Assembly (NCBI RefSeq): GCF_000518705.1
Contig: NZ_JAEC01000022.1
Location: 37,003-101,002, forward strand
DNA: 64,000 bases
Source: Shewanella colwelliana ATCC 39565
Lineage (GTDB): Bacteria; Pseudomonadota; Gammaproteobacteria; Enterobacterales; Shewanellaceae
Direction of reading: 5' to 3'
Shown here: positions 41,217-50,854 of the stretch, piece after piece
Numbering within the stretch: the first letter of the stretch is position 1
Layout: every line of letters starts with the position of its first letter
Made by a program: the position numbers and the translations under genes
Notes under the pieces: model-generated
What the model was told of the DNA's origin: nothing
The model's input: only the letters and a program-made list of their open reading frames with translations
The model's database searches: none

Positions 41217-42062
41217 ATGATACGGAAAATCAAACAACTCACGCTATTTACAGCACTGTTACTTGCACTGCCATCCAGCTATGCAACAGGCTTAGAAGCT
41301 TGTAATACGGCTGAATGTAAAGACTATTTTGACGCCTATAAAATCTTAACCAAACGTGGTCACTCTGATGCGATGGCAACCTTAGGTGAGCTATATTATT
41401 CCGGCTACGGCACAGAGAAAGATATCAAGCAAGCATTGAAATGGTTTCGACGTGCAGCAAAATTTGGTAATACCACAGCTCAATACAAAGCGGGAGTAAT
41501 GTACCTGCAAAACACCGATTATCAAGATATCGATAAAGGGATCACCCTGCTGAAAAAGAGTACTAAAGTCGATTTTTCCCCAAGTGCGTTAGTCTTAGGC
41601 AAGATCTACCTAGGCGGACATTTGGTAGAACAAGATCAGCAAGAAGCTGATAACTGGTTAGCCAAAGCGTACGAGCTAAATAACAGCGAAGCTAAAGCAC
41701 TAGCTAAACAGCTTAAAGAAGCAGAGTACGCCAATACGTTGGCACTACCTAAGCTGTTTAGCTTAGTGGAGGCTGATAAAGGGGCGGCATCTGGTAGTGA
41801 TTCGCCAATAGGTGAAATGGAAACAATCACAGTAACAGCACCAGATTATAAAAAGTACTTTGACGATGAAATTGCCCGCCTAAACAATACTCGTCCAGAT
41901 ACTGAGTCAGGCACTGGCTCAAATATCGCTGGCAGAACTTGCGCCGAGATGTGGGGTTGTAGCTCGGAAGGAGATGGTGAACGAATTCGAGATGTCATGT
42001 TTTCGGATTGGGGAAGAGAAACCATTCAATTCCGTATAGAGGGAGCAAACTATTTTCAATAG
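41217..42062 (+). CDS. Exported Sel1-repeat protein, copy 2
   Basis: 281 residues from ATG 41217 with AAAAAAGGA before it; ten further residues upstream in frame lack support. Signal peptide ends SSYATG. Same plan as copy 1: an N-terminal disulfide-like pair (EACNTAECKDYF), Sel1 repeats, then the tail ETITVTAPDY...TRPDTESGTGSNIAGRTC...GCSSEGDGERIRD, with about 20 extra residues at the end. DNA of the tail is identical over 51 bp to copy 1 while flanking sequence has diverged. Function unknown; presumably paired with copy 1. Confidence 0.8.
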   Translation: MIRKIKQLTLFTALLLALPSSYATGLEACNTAECKDYFDAYKILTKRGHSDAMATLGELYYSGYGTEKDIKQALKWFRRAAKFGNTTAQYKAGVMYLQNTDYQDIDKGITLLKKSTKVDFSPSALVLGKIYLGGHLVEQDQQEADNWLAKAYELNNSEAKALAKQLKEAEYANTLALPKLFSLVEADKGAASGSDSPIGEMETITVTAPDYKKYFDDEIARLNNTRPDTESGTGSNIAGRTCAEMWGCSSEGDGERIRDVMFSDWGRETIQFRIEGANYFQ

Positions 42063-42083
42063 GTTAAAGCATTATCCCTAAGT

Positions 42084-42116
42084 AAAAAGGAGGTTATCTA
42101 AACCTCCTTTTTCTTT
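42084..42116. terminator. Bidirectional terminator
   Basis: AAAAAGGAGGTT, loop ATCTA, AACCTCCTTTTT: perfect 12-bp arms between the convergent Sel1 and RcsF-like genes. Confidence 0.92.
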
Positions 42117-42125
42117 AGTCAAAAA

Positions 42126-42503
42126 TTAAATATGGTCAAAATCCACACTATAAGCCAGTGCTCGACAACTTAAAAAATCGGGACAGTCATTATTAATTTT
42201 ATAGTCGACACACTCCATCACAACAATGCCATTGGCCCCTAACTTCTGCGCTTTATATTTTAGATTACCGAGCAATAAGGATTCCGTTGGCCTTGGCTGA
42301 TCTGGACGTGTACGACAAAAAGACGCTTCTACTTTTCCTAAAGATTGAGCGCTATAGCGGCTAATTTCCGCTAACGAGTACTCTTCAACCTTGTAGGTTT
42401 TTAACGCATCTTCTGGATTAGGGCTAAAGACAGAATTAACCCTCACCCCACTGCACCCGGTTAAAACACTCAATGTCAGGATGATGCCATAAACTTTATA
42501 CAT
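42126..42503 (-). CDS. RcsF-like outer-membrane lipoprotein
   Basis: 125 residues with a lipobox (LSVLTGC, Cys16 or so), then a short domain with LGKVEASFC, a KAQKLGANGIVVMEC helix-strand block and DCPDFLSCRALAYS. The four Cys of the domain and their spacing match the two-disulfide fold of RcsF, the envelope-stress sensor lipoprotein of enterics. Whether an Rcs phosphorelay exists in this organism cannot be seen from the window, so RcsF function is an inference from fold only. Confidence 0.65.
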   Translation of the reverse strand: MYKVYGIILTLSVLTGCSGVRVNSVFSPNPEDALKTYKVEEYSLAEISRYSAQSLGKVEASFCRTRPDQPRPTESLLLGNLKYKAQKLGANGIVVMECVDYKINNDCPDFLSCRALAYSVDFDHI

Positions 42504-42536
42504 CTTGATTCTTCCCTAAATCTATCCAACTAAAAA

Positions 42537-42755
42537 TTAATCCACTCTTTTGATCGCAATATCATATTCCACCGCTAACGCCAGCATGCAACGTTGGCAC
42601 ACACAGGTTCCTAGTGATAACACTTTCTCATCCACCATGACTTTCGGTGGGAAAGCGACCTGCTGACACCAACAGTCATCGATGCTTTGCTGATTGGCAA
42701 CGGCACAAGCATTGGTACCATGGCATATCGGACATTGCTTTGTTTCGTCATCCAT
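42537..42755 (-). CDS. Cysteine-rich CWC family protein
   Basis: 72 residues. Cys pattern CPICHGTNAC ... DDCWCQQV ... GTCVCQRC with the CWC motif that names this small family, presumed metal-binding. Six or more Cys are arranged for one or two zinc sites. No function is established. It lies upstream of the RcsF-like gene on the same strand with a 33-bp gap, and may be co-transcribed. Confidence 0.8.
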   Translation of the reverse strand: MDDETKQCPICHGTNACAVANQQSIDDCWCQQVAFPPKVMVDEKVLSLGTCVCQRCMLALAVEYDIAIKRVD

Positions 42756-42837
42756 TGGAGGCTCAGTTAAAAAGGTGTAAAGAAAGTGCTAATAAGGCAA
42801 AACTAACACTCCCATAATCTAGACTCAAACAGTTTTA

Positions 42838-43899
42838 CTACTTGTCTGGATTCACGGGATAAGCCTTACTACCCAGCATAGGGCCATTATCAACCGCCTT
42901 GCCATAGTACCCCTGGTGCTGGTGATATTGTTTCGCCAAATCGGCAACACCTTTATTGGTCAAGCGAGGATCTTGTGGGCGCTCTTTTGAAGTAACATAA
43001 GCCGCCACATCCCAGGCTTGCTGGTTTGTCAGCGTAATACTCTTACCAAAAGGCATATTCTCATAAATAAAGTTCGCTGCGGTATTCACTCTGTGCATTC
43101 CTGCTCCCCAGTTAAAGCTATCTGGTCCCCACAGTGGTGGTAAGCTATAAATACCAGCGATGGCTAATCCTTGCCCATTATCACCATGGCAAGCTTGGCA
43201 GTGAGCTTTATAGACCTCTGCTCCACGCTCAGGTGAATAAGCGAGCTCTGGCTTAGGGATTGCGGGGAAGCCTCGTCCAGCAAGCTTGGCACGCTCATCC
43301 ATCGTCATCGCCGAAGCGATCGCCTCTGGCAATGAAAAATCATCACGTTTACCCCCCAAGACTAGCGCTTTATCGCTCAACTCAGGAACCTCTCCAGCCA
43401 CTTGATATTGATCCATCAACCCACCCATCGCTAACCAATAGGAGTAAGCAGATAAAGCTATTAACTCAGGACTATCATTGTCAGGCGCTTGCCCATTCAT
43501 CGAATAAGTGAAACAGCCTTGTAAGCGCTCTTGATAGCTGTTTACTTTGTCATTTTTTTTACGATAAGCGGGATACGCTAAATAGGCTGCCCATAATGGC
43601 GATGCATTCGCTTTGCGCCCGGCATCCATATGGCAATTAGAGCAATTCAACTCATTACCCACATACTGACCACGCAACTGCTGAGTATTTACAAATAGCT
43701 GATACCCCATACGGACTTTGTCGCCAAACTCTCCTTTAGGGATACTTGCCAACGATCTAACTGGTAAATAGCTGTCGGTTGGCTTTTTCGGCGATGTAAA
43801 CAACTCCGCTTGTTTATCAGGTAACGCCTCAGATACGCCTTGAATACTCACACTGCTTAGCAACAATAGTGGAACACTCCATAAAATAACCTTATTCAT
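42838..43899 (-). CDS. tsdA: Diheme cytochrome c, thiosulfate dehydrogenase / tetrathionate reductase TsdA-like
   Basis: 353 residues with a signal peptide. Two heme sites: C86-SNC-H90 in LNCSNCHMDAGRKANASP and C234-QAC-H238. The segment WAAYLAYPAYRKKN...ERLQGCFTYSMNG matches TsdA enzymes, where the Cys of QGC (here C129) is the unusual axial ligand of heme 1 at the active site. TsdA joins two thiosulfates to tetrathionate or works in reverse, in the periplasm. The gene follows tsdB by 10 bp with AGGGAG before the ATG. Call rests on motif memory; direction of catalysis is not decided by sequence. Confidence 0.82.
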   Translation of the reverse strand: MNKVILWSVPLLLLSSVSIQGVSEALPDKQAELFTSPKKPTDSYLPVRSLASIPKGEFGDKVRMGYQLFVNTQQLRGQYVGNELNCSNCHMDAGRKANASPLWAAYLAYPAYRKKNDKVNSYQERLQGCFTYSMNGQAPDNDSPELIALSAYSYWLAMGGLMDQYQVAGEVPELSDKALVLGGKRDDFSLPEAIASAMTMDERAKLAGRGFPAIPKPELAYSPERGAEVYKAHCQACHGDNGQGLAIAGIYSLPPLWGPDSFNWGAGMHRVNTAANFIYENMPFGKSITLTNQQAWDVAAYVTSKERPQDPRLTNKGVADLAKQYHQHQGYYGKAVDNGPMLGSKAYPVNPDK

Positions 43900-43909
43900 T
43901 ACTCGCTCC

Positions 43910-44512
43910 CTATTTTATTGCGGCTAAATAACTGGCCAGCGCATCAATCTCTGCGGCGGTGAGCTTATTGGCAATGGAGGCCATCATCCCATCGACATCC
44001 CCTTTGCGGGTCCCGGTTTGCCATGCCAATAATTGCGTCTTTATATAACTGGCTTGCTGGCCAGCGAGCCTTGGAAACTGCCCGCCACCCAAGGTTGATG
44101 AGCCGTGACAGGTCACACATGCCGGTATTAACCGCCCCCAATCGCCTTGGTAAACCAAGGTCGAGGCGGGCTCATTAAAACTCACCGTGTCACCACGAAT
44201 ATGCAGTTTGATTTCAGGCAGCGCTTGACTGGCGAAATATTCAGAGACCTGTGTAATCTTATCCCCTTGAAGTGTCATCGCCATCGGCGCCATAATGGGG
44301 TTTTGCCGTTTACCTTGTTGAAACAGCGCTATTTGCTGCGCAATATACTCAGCAGAAAGTCCGGCAATACGAGGACCAACAGGTTCTATCCCTCCCCCTG
44401 TAGGGCCATGACAACCGACACACAGCTGGGCGGATGCGGGCATAGGAAGCGGTTCTGAAAAAGCGGGCTGTGCAAGTAAACACAAGCTAATTAGACAGGC
44501 AAATACTCTCAT
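43910..44512 (-). CDS. tsdB: Diheme c4-type cytochrome, TsdB-like electron carrier
   Basis: 200 residues. Signal peptide ends QPAFSEP, then two similar cytochrome c domains with CVGCH and CVTCH, each followed by a Met-containing loop (PIMAPMA, DGMMASIA) for the axial ligand. This is the cytochrome c4 plan, the electron partner of TsdA in TsdBA systems. AAGGAG precedes the ATG. First gene of a two-gene operon with tsdA. Confidence 0.83.
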   Translation of the reverse strand: MRVFACLISLCLLAQPAFSEPLPMPASAQLCVGCHGPTGGGIEPVGPRIAGLSAEYIAQQIALFQQGKRQNPIMAPMAMTLQGDKITQVSEYFASQALPEIKLHIRGDTVSFNEPASTLVYQGDWGRLIPACVTCHGSSTLGGGQFPRLAGQQASYIKTQLLAWQTGTRKGDVDGMMASIANKLTAAEIDALASYLAAIK

Positions 44513-44587
44513 CTCAATCTCCTTATTCTTAGAGACTAATCATAGAGGGATTTGCCCAATACAACATAATCAATTGGACTTAAACTG

Positions 44588-44623
44588 CAAAAACAAAAAC
44601 GCCCCATAGCAATATGAGGCGTT
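44588..44623 (-). terminator. Intrinsic terminator of metF
   Basis: Read on the minus strand: AACGCC, TATA-type stem, GGGGCGTT with one mismatch, followed by TTTTTGTTTTTG. Confidence 0.8.
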
Positions 44624-44641
44624 ATCTTAACCAGTTGCAGC

Positions 44642-45598
<957 letters not shown>

Positions 45599-45788
45599 GA
45601 GAAACTGAGTTTGAAGTCAAGCGTAAAAATGAGTAGAAGATAAAATAATCTATTCCCGATAACAGGCGACTGAAAACCACATGGCAAGAGTAAACTCAAG
45701 CAGCTGTTTTAAATAGATTTATCAATATTAAATCACAAGGGGAACAGCAACAAAAAATACTTGTGGAAAGTCAGGGGAATGATAAGAG

Positions 45789-45814
45789 AGTGCCTTAATA
45801 CGGATTAAGGCACT
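45789..45814. terminator. Hairpin terminator after metL
   Basis: AGTGCCTTAAT, loop ACGG, ATTAAGGCACT; perfect 11-bp arms just past the metL stop. T run is poor on the minus strand. Confidence 0.7.
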
Positions 45815-45826
45815 TTATAACGCCAG

Positions 45827-48220
45827 TTATTCTTGTAACAGATCGCGGCAGATCTGAGCCAAATCTGACTGCACAGCGGCGGCAGTCACCTCACGCCCAG
45901 CACCAGGCCCACGAATAATGAGTGGATTGTCTTGATAAAAAGCGCTGCGGATAACAAACACATTGTCACCAGGGGTGAGGTTGGCGTACGGATGAGTGCG
46001 ATCGACCCATTGTATACCGACCTCAGCCTTGAGCCCCCCTTCAAGCCAATCTAACGAGGCGACGTAGCGCAATACCTTGCCTTGCTCTGCAGCGGCTTGA
46101 TATTGCTGCTGCATTTCAACATCTAACTCTGATAACCGCTCAATAAACTGAGGCAGAGGAATATCGACTAAGTGCTCAGGGACTAAAGAATTTAGCACAA
46201 TCTCATCGAGCTCAATGTCATGCCCTATCTCTCGCGCTAATATCAACAACTTGCGTTGCATATCTCGCCCTGAAAGATCGTCTCGCGGATCCGGTTCAGT
46301 AATACCCAGCCCTTTGGCTTCTAGCACTAATTCTGAAAACGGCTTTTTACCATCAAAGTGCTCAAACAGCCAGCATAGTGTACCGGAGAAAATCCCACCA
46401 ACAGCCTCAATATTGTCGCCGCTATTATGCAGATCATTAAGCACATGTTGCACTGGCAATCCCGCACCGCAGCTGGCATTGTAGCGCCAAAAAAGGCGGC
46501 GATTTCCCAACTGTTGCTTAAGCTCTCGATAGAAAGTTAACGGTCCAGAACCTGCCAACTTATTCGCACTCACCACATGAATGCCGCGAGCAAAAAATTC
46601 GGGGTACTGCAAGGTTAAATCGGCGCTAGCACTGATATCTAAGGCAATAATTTCATCACAATCTAGTTGCTGTAGTTGATCAAACAGGCTGGCATATTCC
46701 CAATCTGTTGCTGTTTGCTCAAATTGATCTTGCCAGGTATCGAGCGCAATATCGTCATCACTTATTAGTGCTTTCTTCGAGCTGACTAAACCGATCAACT
46801 CAACACTCACCTCGAGCTCTTTATTCAGTACTGGCCTTGCACGTTTAAACAGATCGATCCACGCTTCACCGATATTACCAATTCCCAGCAGTAACACGCC
46901 AATACGCTTACGTGGTCCCGCACAACGTCGATGAACTTTTTGCGTAAGCAGATTAACCTGACCTTTAGGCACCAAGGTGACTAAACTTAAACCATCGTTG
47001 CACAATGGGTGGGCGTCACGATTGAGTAAGCGCGCGAAGCCACGGCGATATAAGCCAGCATCAGCACTCACTAATGCCACCAGTCCGAGATCATCTCTGA
47101 TCTGCAAGCCTTCAATATGCAAATAATCATTATTGGCTTCAAAAATGGCTAAAGCCTGCTTTTGATTTTCATGAGTAAAGGCTAGTTCAGCACGGCCATG
47201 AGCGAGTGACCAATAAGCCAATGGGGTTAACCCTGCTTCAGCAAAGCAGCTTAATAACTGAGGTAGCTCCGCCTTTAAGGTCACATTGAATAAGGAAACA
47301 CTTGGCAAGCTAGTCACGACTGGCGCACTGGCTGAGGAGCTTTTAGGCGCAATGAGAGTAAAGTCAGTATGGGGGGCGTAACTAGAGCGAACTGCTAAGC
47401 TAACTTCGGTATCAAACAGTGGCTGTAAGGTACGATTGTGCAGCACGGGCGATCCAAGATGTGCCAGTCGATTAGCCTCAGTAAGCGACATACTCTTGAG
47501 CAACTTTGCGTCATTGATACGGTTTGGGTCCGCATTAAAGACCCCTTCTACGTCGGTCCATATCGTGACGCGTTCTATATTGGCAAGGCTTGCCAATAGG
47601 GTGGCACTAAAGTCTGAACCATTGCGACCTAAGAGTAACGTGTCACCTTGTTCATTGGCACAAATAAAACCAGTGATCACCAAGCGCTCATTAGGGTGAG
47701 CCGCAAGCATCTGCTGCACTTTATCTTTTGACTCTTGTAGGCGGATCTGCGGCACTGCACCTTCATCGGCCACCAATAGTGTGCGAGCATCAATATCTGC
47801 CGCCGCAACACCCGATTCACGCAGTAACGCTGCCAATAAACGTGATGACCAACGCTCGCCGAAACTCACCACTTGATTACTCTGGTAATCGTTGAGCTTT
47901 TCCAGTGACAGTAAACTGGTCAACTGCGACTTATCAGTCGATAGACGCTCACGTAGACTGCGAGCTTGCTCGTTAGATAACAGCTGTTCAATCAGGTTCT
48001 GTTGGTAACTAATGAGGACTTGAAGCTCCTCTTGCCAAAGTTGCTTACCGTCACTCAGCTCCAATAACTTATAAAGAAAATTCGTACTCTTACCCGCGGC
48101 AGAAACCACGATTAAATCATCGCTATGGCCATGAGTAAGTAGAATATGAGCTACGCGGCGGTAACAATCAGCGTCCGCTAGACTAGAACCACCAAATTTA
48201 TGCAAATGACATCGTGTCAT
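45827..48220 (-). CDS. metL: Bifunctional aspartokinase II / homoserine dehydrogenase II
   Basis: 797 residues from ATG 48220 (GAGGAG about seven bases before; the frame continues 15 residues upstream into the metB end, unlikely). N-terminal aspartokinase (HKFGGSSLAD, FICANEQGDTLLLGRNGSDFSATLLA), a weak central regulatory region, and C-terminal homoserine dehydrogenase with NAD loop LLGIGNIGEAWIDLF and RYNASCGAGLPVQ. It feeds aspartate into the threonine/methionine branch. It lies 19 bp downstream of metB, giving the metBL operon as in E. coli, under MetJ. Confidence 0.95.
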   Translation of the reverse strand: MTRCHLHKFGGSSLADADCYRRVAHILLTHGHSDDLIVVSAAGKSTNFLYKLLELSDGKQLWQEELQVLISYQQNLIEQLLSNEQARSLRERLSTDKSQLTSLLSLEKLNDYQSNQVVSFGERWSSRLLAALLRESGVAAADIDARTLLVADEGAVPQIRLQESKDKVQQMLAAHPNERLVITGFICANEQGDTLLLGRNGSDFSATLLASLANIERVTIWTDVEGVFNADPNRINDAKLLKSMSLTEANRLAHLGSPVLHNRTLQPLFDTEVSLAVRSSYAPHTDFTLIAPKSSSASAPVVTSLPSVSLFNVTLKAELPQLLSCFAEAGLTPLAYWSLAHGRAELAFTHENQKQALAIFEANNDYLHIEGLQIRDDLGLVALVSADAGLYRRGFARLLNRDAHPLCNDGLSLVTLVPKGQVNLLTQKVHRRCAGPRKRIGVLLLGIGNIGEAWIDLFKRARPVLNKELEVSVELIGLVSSKKALISDDDIALDTWQDQFEQTATDWEYASLFDQLQQLDCDEIIALDISASADLTLQYPEFFARGIHVVSANKLAGSGPLTFYRELKQQLGNRRLFWRYNASCGAGLPVQHVLNDLHNSGDNIEAVGGIFSGTLCWLFEHFDGKKPFSELVLEAKGLGITEPDPRDDLSGRDMQRKLLILAREIGHDIELDEIVLNSLVPEHLVDIPLPQFIERLSELDVEMQQQYQAAAEQGKVLRYVASLDWLEGGLKAEVGIQWVDRTHPYANLTPGDNVFVIRSAFYQDNPLIIRGPGAGREVTAAAVQSDLAQICRDLLQE

Positions 48221-48239
48221 TTTTCGCTCCTCAAACCTT

Positions 48240-49406
48240 TTAACAACTTGCTGCAACAGCGGCATCTAGACCTAATTGAATATCGGCGACCAAATCGTCG
48301 CTATCTTCAATGCCCACTGACAATCGAATTAGAGTATCTTTAACGCCCGCTTGCGCGCGAGCTTCTGGTTCCATTGCTCTGTGGGTCATTGTAGCAGGAA
48401 CCGCGACTAAGCTCTCGACTCCCCCCAGGCTTTCAGCCACAGAAAAACATTTTAACGCATCTAAAAAGGCAATAAGTTCGGCTTCGCCACCTTTTAGCTC
48501 AAAGCTGAGCATTGCACCGAAACCTTTTTGCTGTTTTGCCGCAATTTCATGCCCTGGGTGGTCGCTTAGCCCAGGATAATAAACCTTTTCAACACCAATA
48601 TGGGACGTTAATACCGCCAGCACCTTTTGAGCATTGGCTTGGTGCTCACGAATTCTTACGGCCAGAGTACGCAAACCACGCAGGGTTAAGTAACTGTCAA
48701 ACGCAGACCCCGTTAAACCTAAGGTATTTGACCACCAATGAAGTAACTCACCCACCTCAGCGTCTTTAGCCACAACAGCCCCACCAACCACATCGCTGTG
48801 GCCATTGATATATTTGGTCGTTGAGTGGATAACAATATCTGCGCCCAACAGTAACGGCTGTTGCAAAATAGGAGAAAGGAAGGTGTTATCTACCACAACT
48901 TGAGCGCCAACGTTATGACTCGCATTGGCAATAGCCTCAATATCAACCACACGAAGCAGCGGATTAGATGGGGTTTCTAACCAGACCATTTTAGGCTGTT
49001 GCGCAATAGCGGCATCGAGGGCGGCCTGGTCAGTTTGATCTACCACGGCGAGTTTAAATGCCCCTTTCTTAGCAAGGTTGGTGAATAAGCGGTAGCTTCC
49101 GCCGTAACAATCATGAGGCACTACGAGCAGATCATCCGGACCCAGTAAACTTGTCACTAAGGTGATAGCAGCCATACCTGTACAAGTCACGACACCCGTC
49201 GCCCCTTTTTCAAGCTCGGCGATGGCATCCCCCAAAATAGATCGGGTCGGATTGCCTGAACGGCTATAATCGAAATCTCGTGGGTTTTTATGGCCATCAA
49301 AGGAGTAGTTGGTCGACAGATAAATTGGCGGAACAACCGCACCATGTTGGGTATCAGATTCGATACCTCGACGTACTGCGGCGGTGGCTAATTTTCGCTC
49401 TGTCAT
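48240..49406 (-). CDS. metB: Cystathionine gamma-synthase
   Basis: 388-residue PLP enzyme that joins O-succinylhomoserine and cysteine. PLP lysine in IHSTTKYINGHSDVVGG; family blocks YSRSGNPTR near residue 45 and the tyrosine-phosphate loop TGMAAITLV. Length fits E. coli MetB (386). AGGAG seven bases before the ATG. First gene of the metBL operon, divergent from metJ with two Met-box arrays between. Confidence 0.95.
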   Translation of the reverse strand: MTERKLATAAVRRGIESDTQHGAVVPPIYLSTNYSFDGHKNPRDFDYSRSGNPTRSILGDAIAELEKGATGVVTCTGMAAITLVTSLLGPDDLLVVPHDCYGGSYRLFTNLAKKGAFKLAVVDQTDQAALDAAIAQQPKMVWLETPSNPLLRVVDIEAIANASHNVGAQVVVDNTFLSPILQQPLLLGADIVIHSTTKYINGHSDVVGGAVVAKDAEVGELLHWWSNTLGLTGSAFDSYLTLRGLRTLAVRIREHQANAQKVLAVLTSHIGVEKVYYPGLSDHPGHEIAAKQQKGFGAMLSFELKGGEAELIAFLDALKCFSVAESLGGVESLVAVPATMTHRAMEPEARAQAGVKDTLIRLSVGIEDSDDLVADIQLGLDAAVAASC

Positions 49407-49447
49407 CTTGCACTCCTATCAATCAAATTGGTTTCATTCATCGGTAA

Positions 49448-49471
49448 AGATGTCTGGACGTCTAAATGTAC
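49448..49471. promoter_or_regulatory. MetJ operator, metB side
   Basis: AGATGTCT, GGACGTCT, AAATGTAC in direct 8-bp register, 42 bp upstream of the metB ATG. The second unit matches the Met-box consensus in seven of eight bases. Confidence 0.85.
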
Positions 49472-49492
49472 CTAAGCTAGCCCTGACCGTCA

Positions 49493-49524
49493 ACACATTT
49501 AGACGTTTAGACGTCCAAACATTT
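49493..49524. promoter_or_regulatory. MetJ operator, metJ side
   Basis: ACACATTT, AGACGTTT, AGACGTCC, AAACATTT in direct 8-bp register; the two central boxes match the consensus in seven of eight bases each. It lies about 100 bp before metJ, indicating autoregulation. Confidence 0.85.
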
Positions 49525-49625
49525 AGAAATCTATTTGCAATTAACAAAAATTACAGGCAATAATTTGACTGTAATTTGTAAGGGTATAAAATCTGCCCCG
49601 AATTTGAGAATTTACAGGTGAGTCG

Positions 49626-49940
49626 ATGACTGAGTGGAATGGCGATTATATCAGCCCATATGCTGAACATGGTAAGAAGAATGAGCAGGTCAAAAAGATC
49701 ACTGTCTCAATTCCTCTAAAGGTACTTAAAGTGTTAACCGATGAGCGCACTCGTCGTCAGGTTAATAACTTGCGCCATGCCACCAATAGTGAACTGTTGT
49801 GCGAAGCCTTTTTGCACGCATACACAGGTCAACCCTTACCAGATGATGAAGATCTTTCAAAAGATAAGCCTGATAGCATCCCTGCTGAAGTGAAAAAGCT
49901 CATGACCGAAATGGGCATTGAATGGGAAGAGCTAGAATAG
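49626..49940 (+). CDS. metJ: Methionine repressor MetJ
   Basis: 104-residue ribbon-helix-helix repressor using S-adenosylmethionine as co-repressor. Beta-strand [12 protein letters not shown] that reads the operator and helix block [22 protein letters not shown] are as in E. coli MetJ (105 residues). It should control metBL, metF and itself through the boxes listed. A strong terminator follows. Confidence 0.97.
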   Translation: MTEWNGDYISPYAEHGKKNEQVKKITVSIPLKVLKVLTDERTRRQVNNLRHATNSELLCEAFLHAYTGQPLPDDEDLSKDKPDSIPAEVKKLMTEMGIEWEELE

Positions 49941-49985
49941 ATATCACTCGCATGAGTCGTTAGTGACAACAGCGCGAATAACAGC

Positions 49986-50020
49986 AACAGGGATCGCTTA
50001 GCGGTCCCTGTTTGTTTTTT
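49986..50020 (+). terminator. Intrinsic terminator of metJ
   Basis: AACAGGGATCGC, loop TTA, GCGGTCCCTGTT followed by TGTTTTTT. Confidence 0.9.
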
Positions 50021-50052
50021 CACTCGCATCACCCCGTAAGGATAACTAACAC

Positions 50053-50790
50053 GTGACCGACATCTCCTTAGATCTTGTCACTTTTGGACTTGCCTTTATT
50101 ATCATTTTCCTTGGTGCACTCACCCAAAGTCTCATTGGCTTTGGGCTTGCGGTAGTGGCATCGCCACTGCTCTATCTCGTGGATCCAAGTTTAGTGCCTG
50201 CACCTGTCATTATAATGGGGTTTTCTATCTCATTGATGACGCTATTTCGTGAGCGTAACGCATTAGAATTTAACGGCTTACAATATGCCTTACTTGGAAG
50301 GATTCCAGGCGGCTTGCTCGGTGCCTCGTTACTGCTATTCGCTCCTCAAGCGGTTCTGGGCTTAGCCATTGCCACCATTGTTGCGCTAGCCGTGCTATTA
50401 AGTTTGTTAAAATTCAGTATTCCCGTCAATCGTCGAAGTCTATTTGCCGCAGGCATAGTGTCAGGCATATTTGGCAATATTGCAGCCATTGGCGGACCGC
50501 CACTGGCAATACTGCTATCAGGTAAAGATGCCAAACAATTTCGAGCCGCACTCTCAGCCTTTTTTATCTTCAGTTCAACCATTGCATTGCTAATTTTAGC
50601 CTTGGCGGGGCTATTGACGACGTACCATTTCTACATCTCATTGCTTTTGTTGCCGGCGGTGTTGTTTGGCTATCTCGTGGCGGGACGTCTCGTTGGTCAA
50701 ATCGATAAAAACAAAACACGCTCAATGACCTTAATACTTTGTTCTGTGAGCGCATTAATATTAGCGACTAAGTCATTCATAGAGCTATAG
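50053..50790 (+). CDS. TauE/SafE family permease
   Basis: 245 residues, GTG start with TAAGGA about 11 bases before. Seven or eight hydrophobic helices; typical block FLGALTQSLIGFGLAVVASPLL at the N terminus and GIFGNIAAIGGPPLAILL in the second half, both of the TauE/SafE (DUF81) type. Members export or take up sulfite, sulfoacetate or other organosulfur anions. Substrate not defined here; the neighbouring sulfur-metabolism genes are only a hint. Confidence 0.85.
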   Translation: MTDISLDLVTFGLAFIIIFLGALTQSLIGFGLAVVASPLLYLVDPSLVPAPVIIMGFSISLMTLFRERNALEFNGLQYALLGRIPGGLLGASLLLFAPQAVLGLAIATIVALAVLLSLLKFSIPVNRRSLFAAGIVSGIFGNIAAIGGPPLAILLSGKDAKQFRAALSAFFIFSSTIALLILALAGLLTTYHFYISLLLLPAVLFGYLVAGRLVGQIDKNKTRSMTLILCSVSALILATKSFIEL

Positions 50791-50809
50791 GTCTCTCTTT
50801 AAAAAGCAA

Positions 50810-50836
50810 AAAGGCTGATAGTGAGTATCAGCCTTT
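50810..50836. terminator. Bidirectional terminator
   Basis: AAAGGCTGATA, loop GTGAG, TATCAGCCTTT, perfect 11-bp arms between convergent genes. Confidence 0.9.
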
Positions 50837-50854
50837 GAGTCATATCCACGTTAA

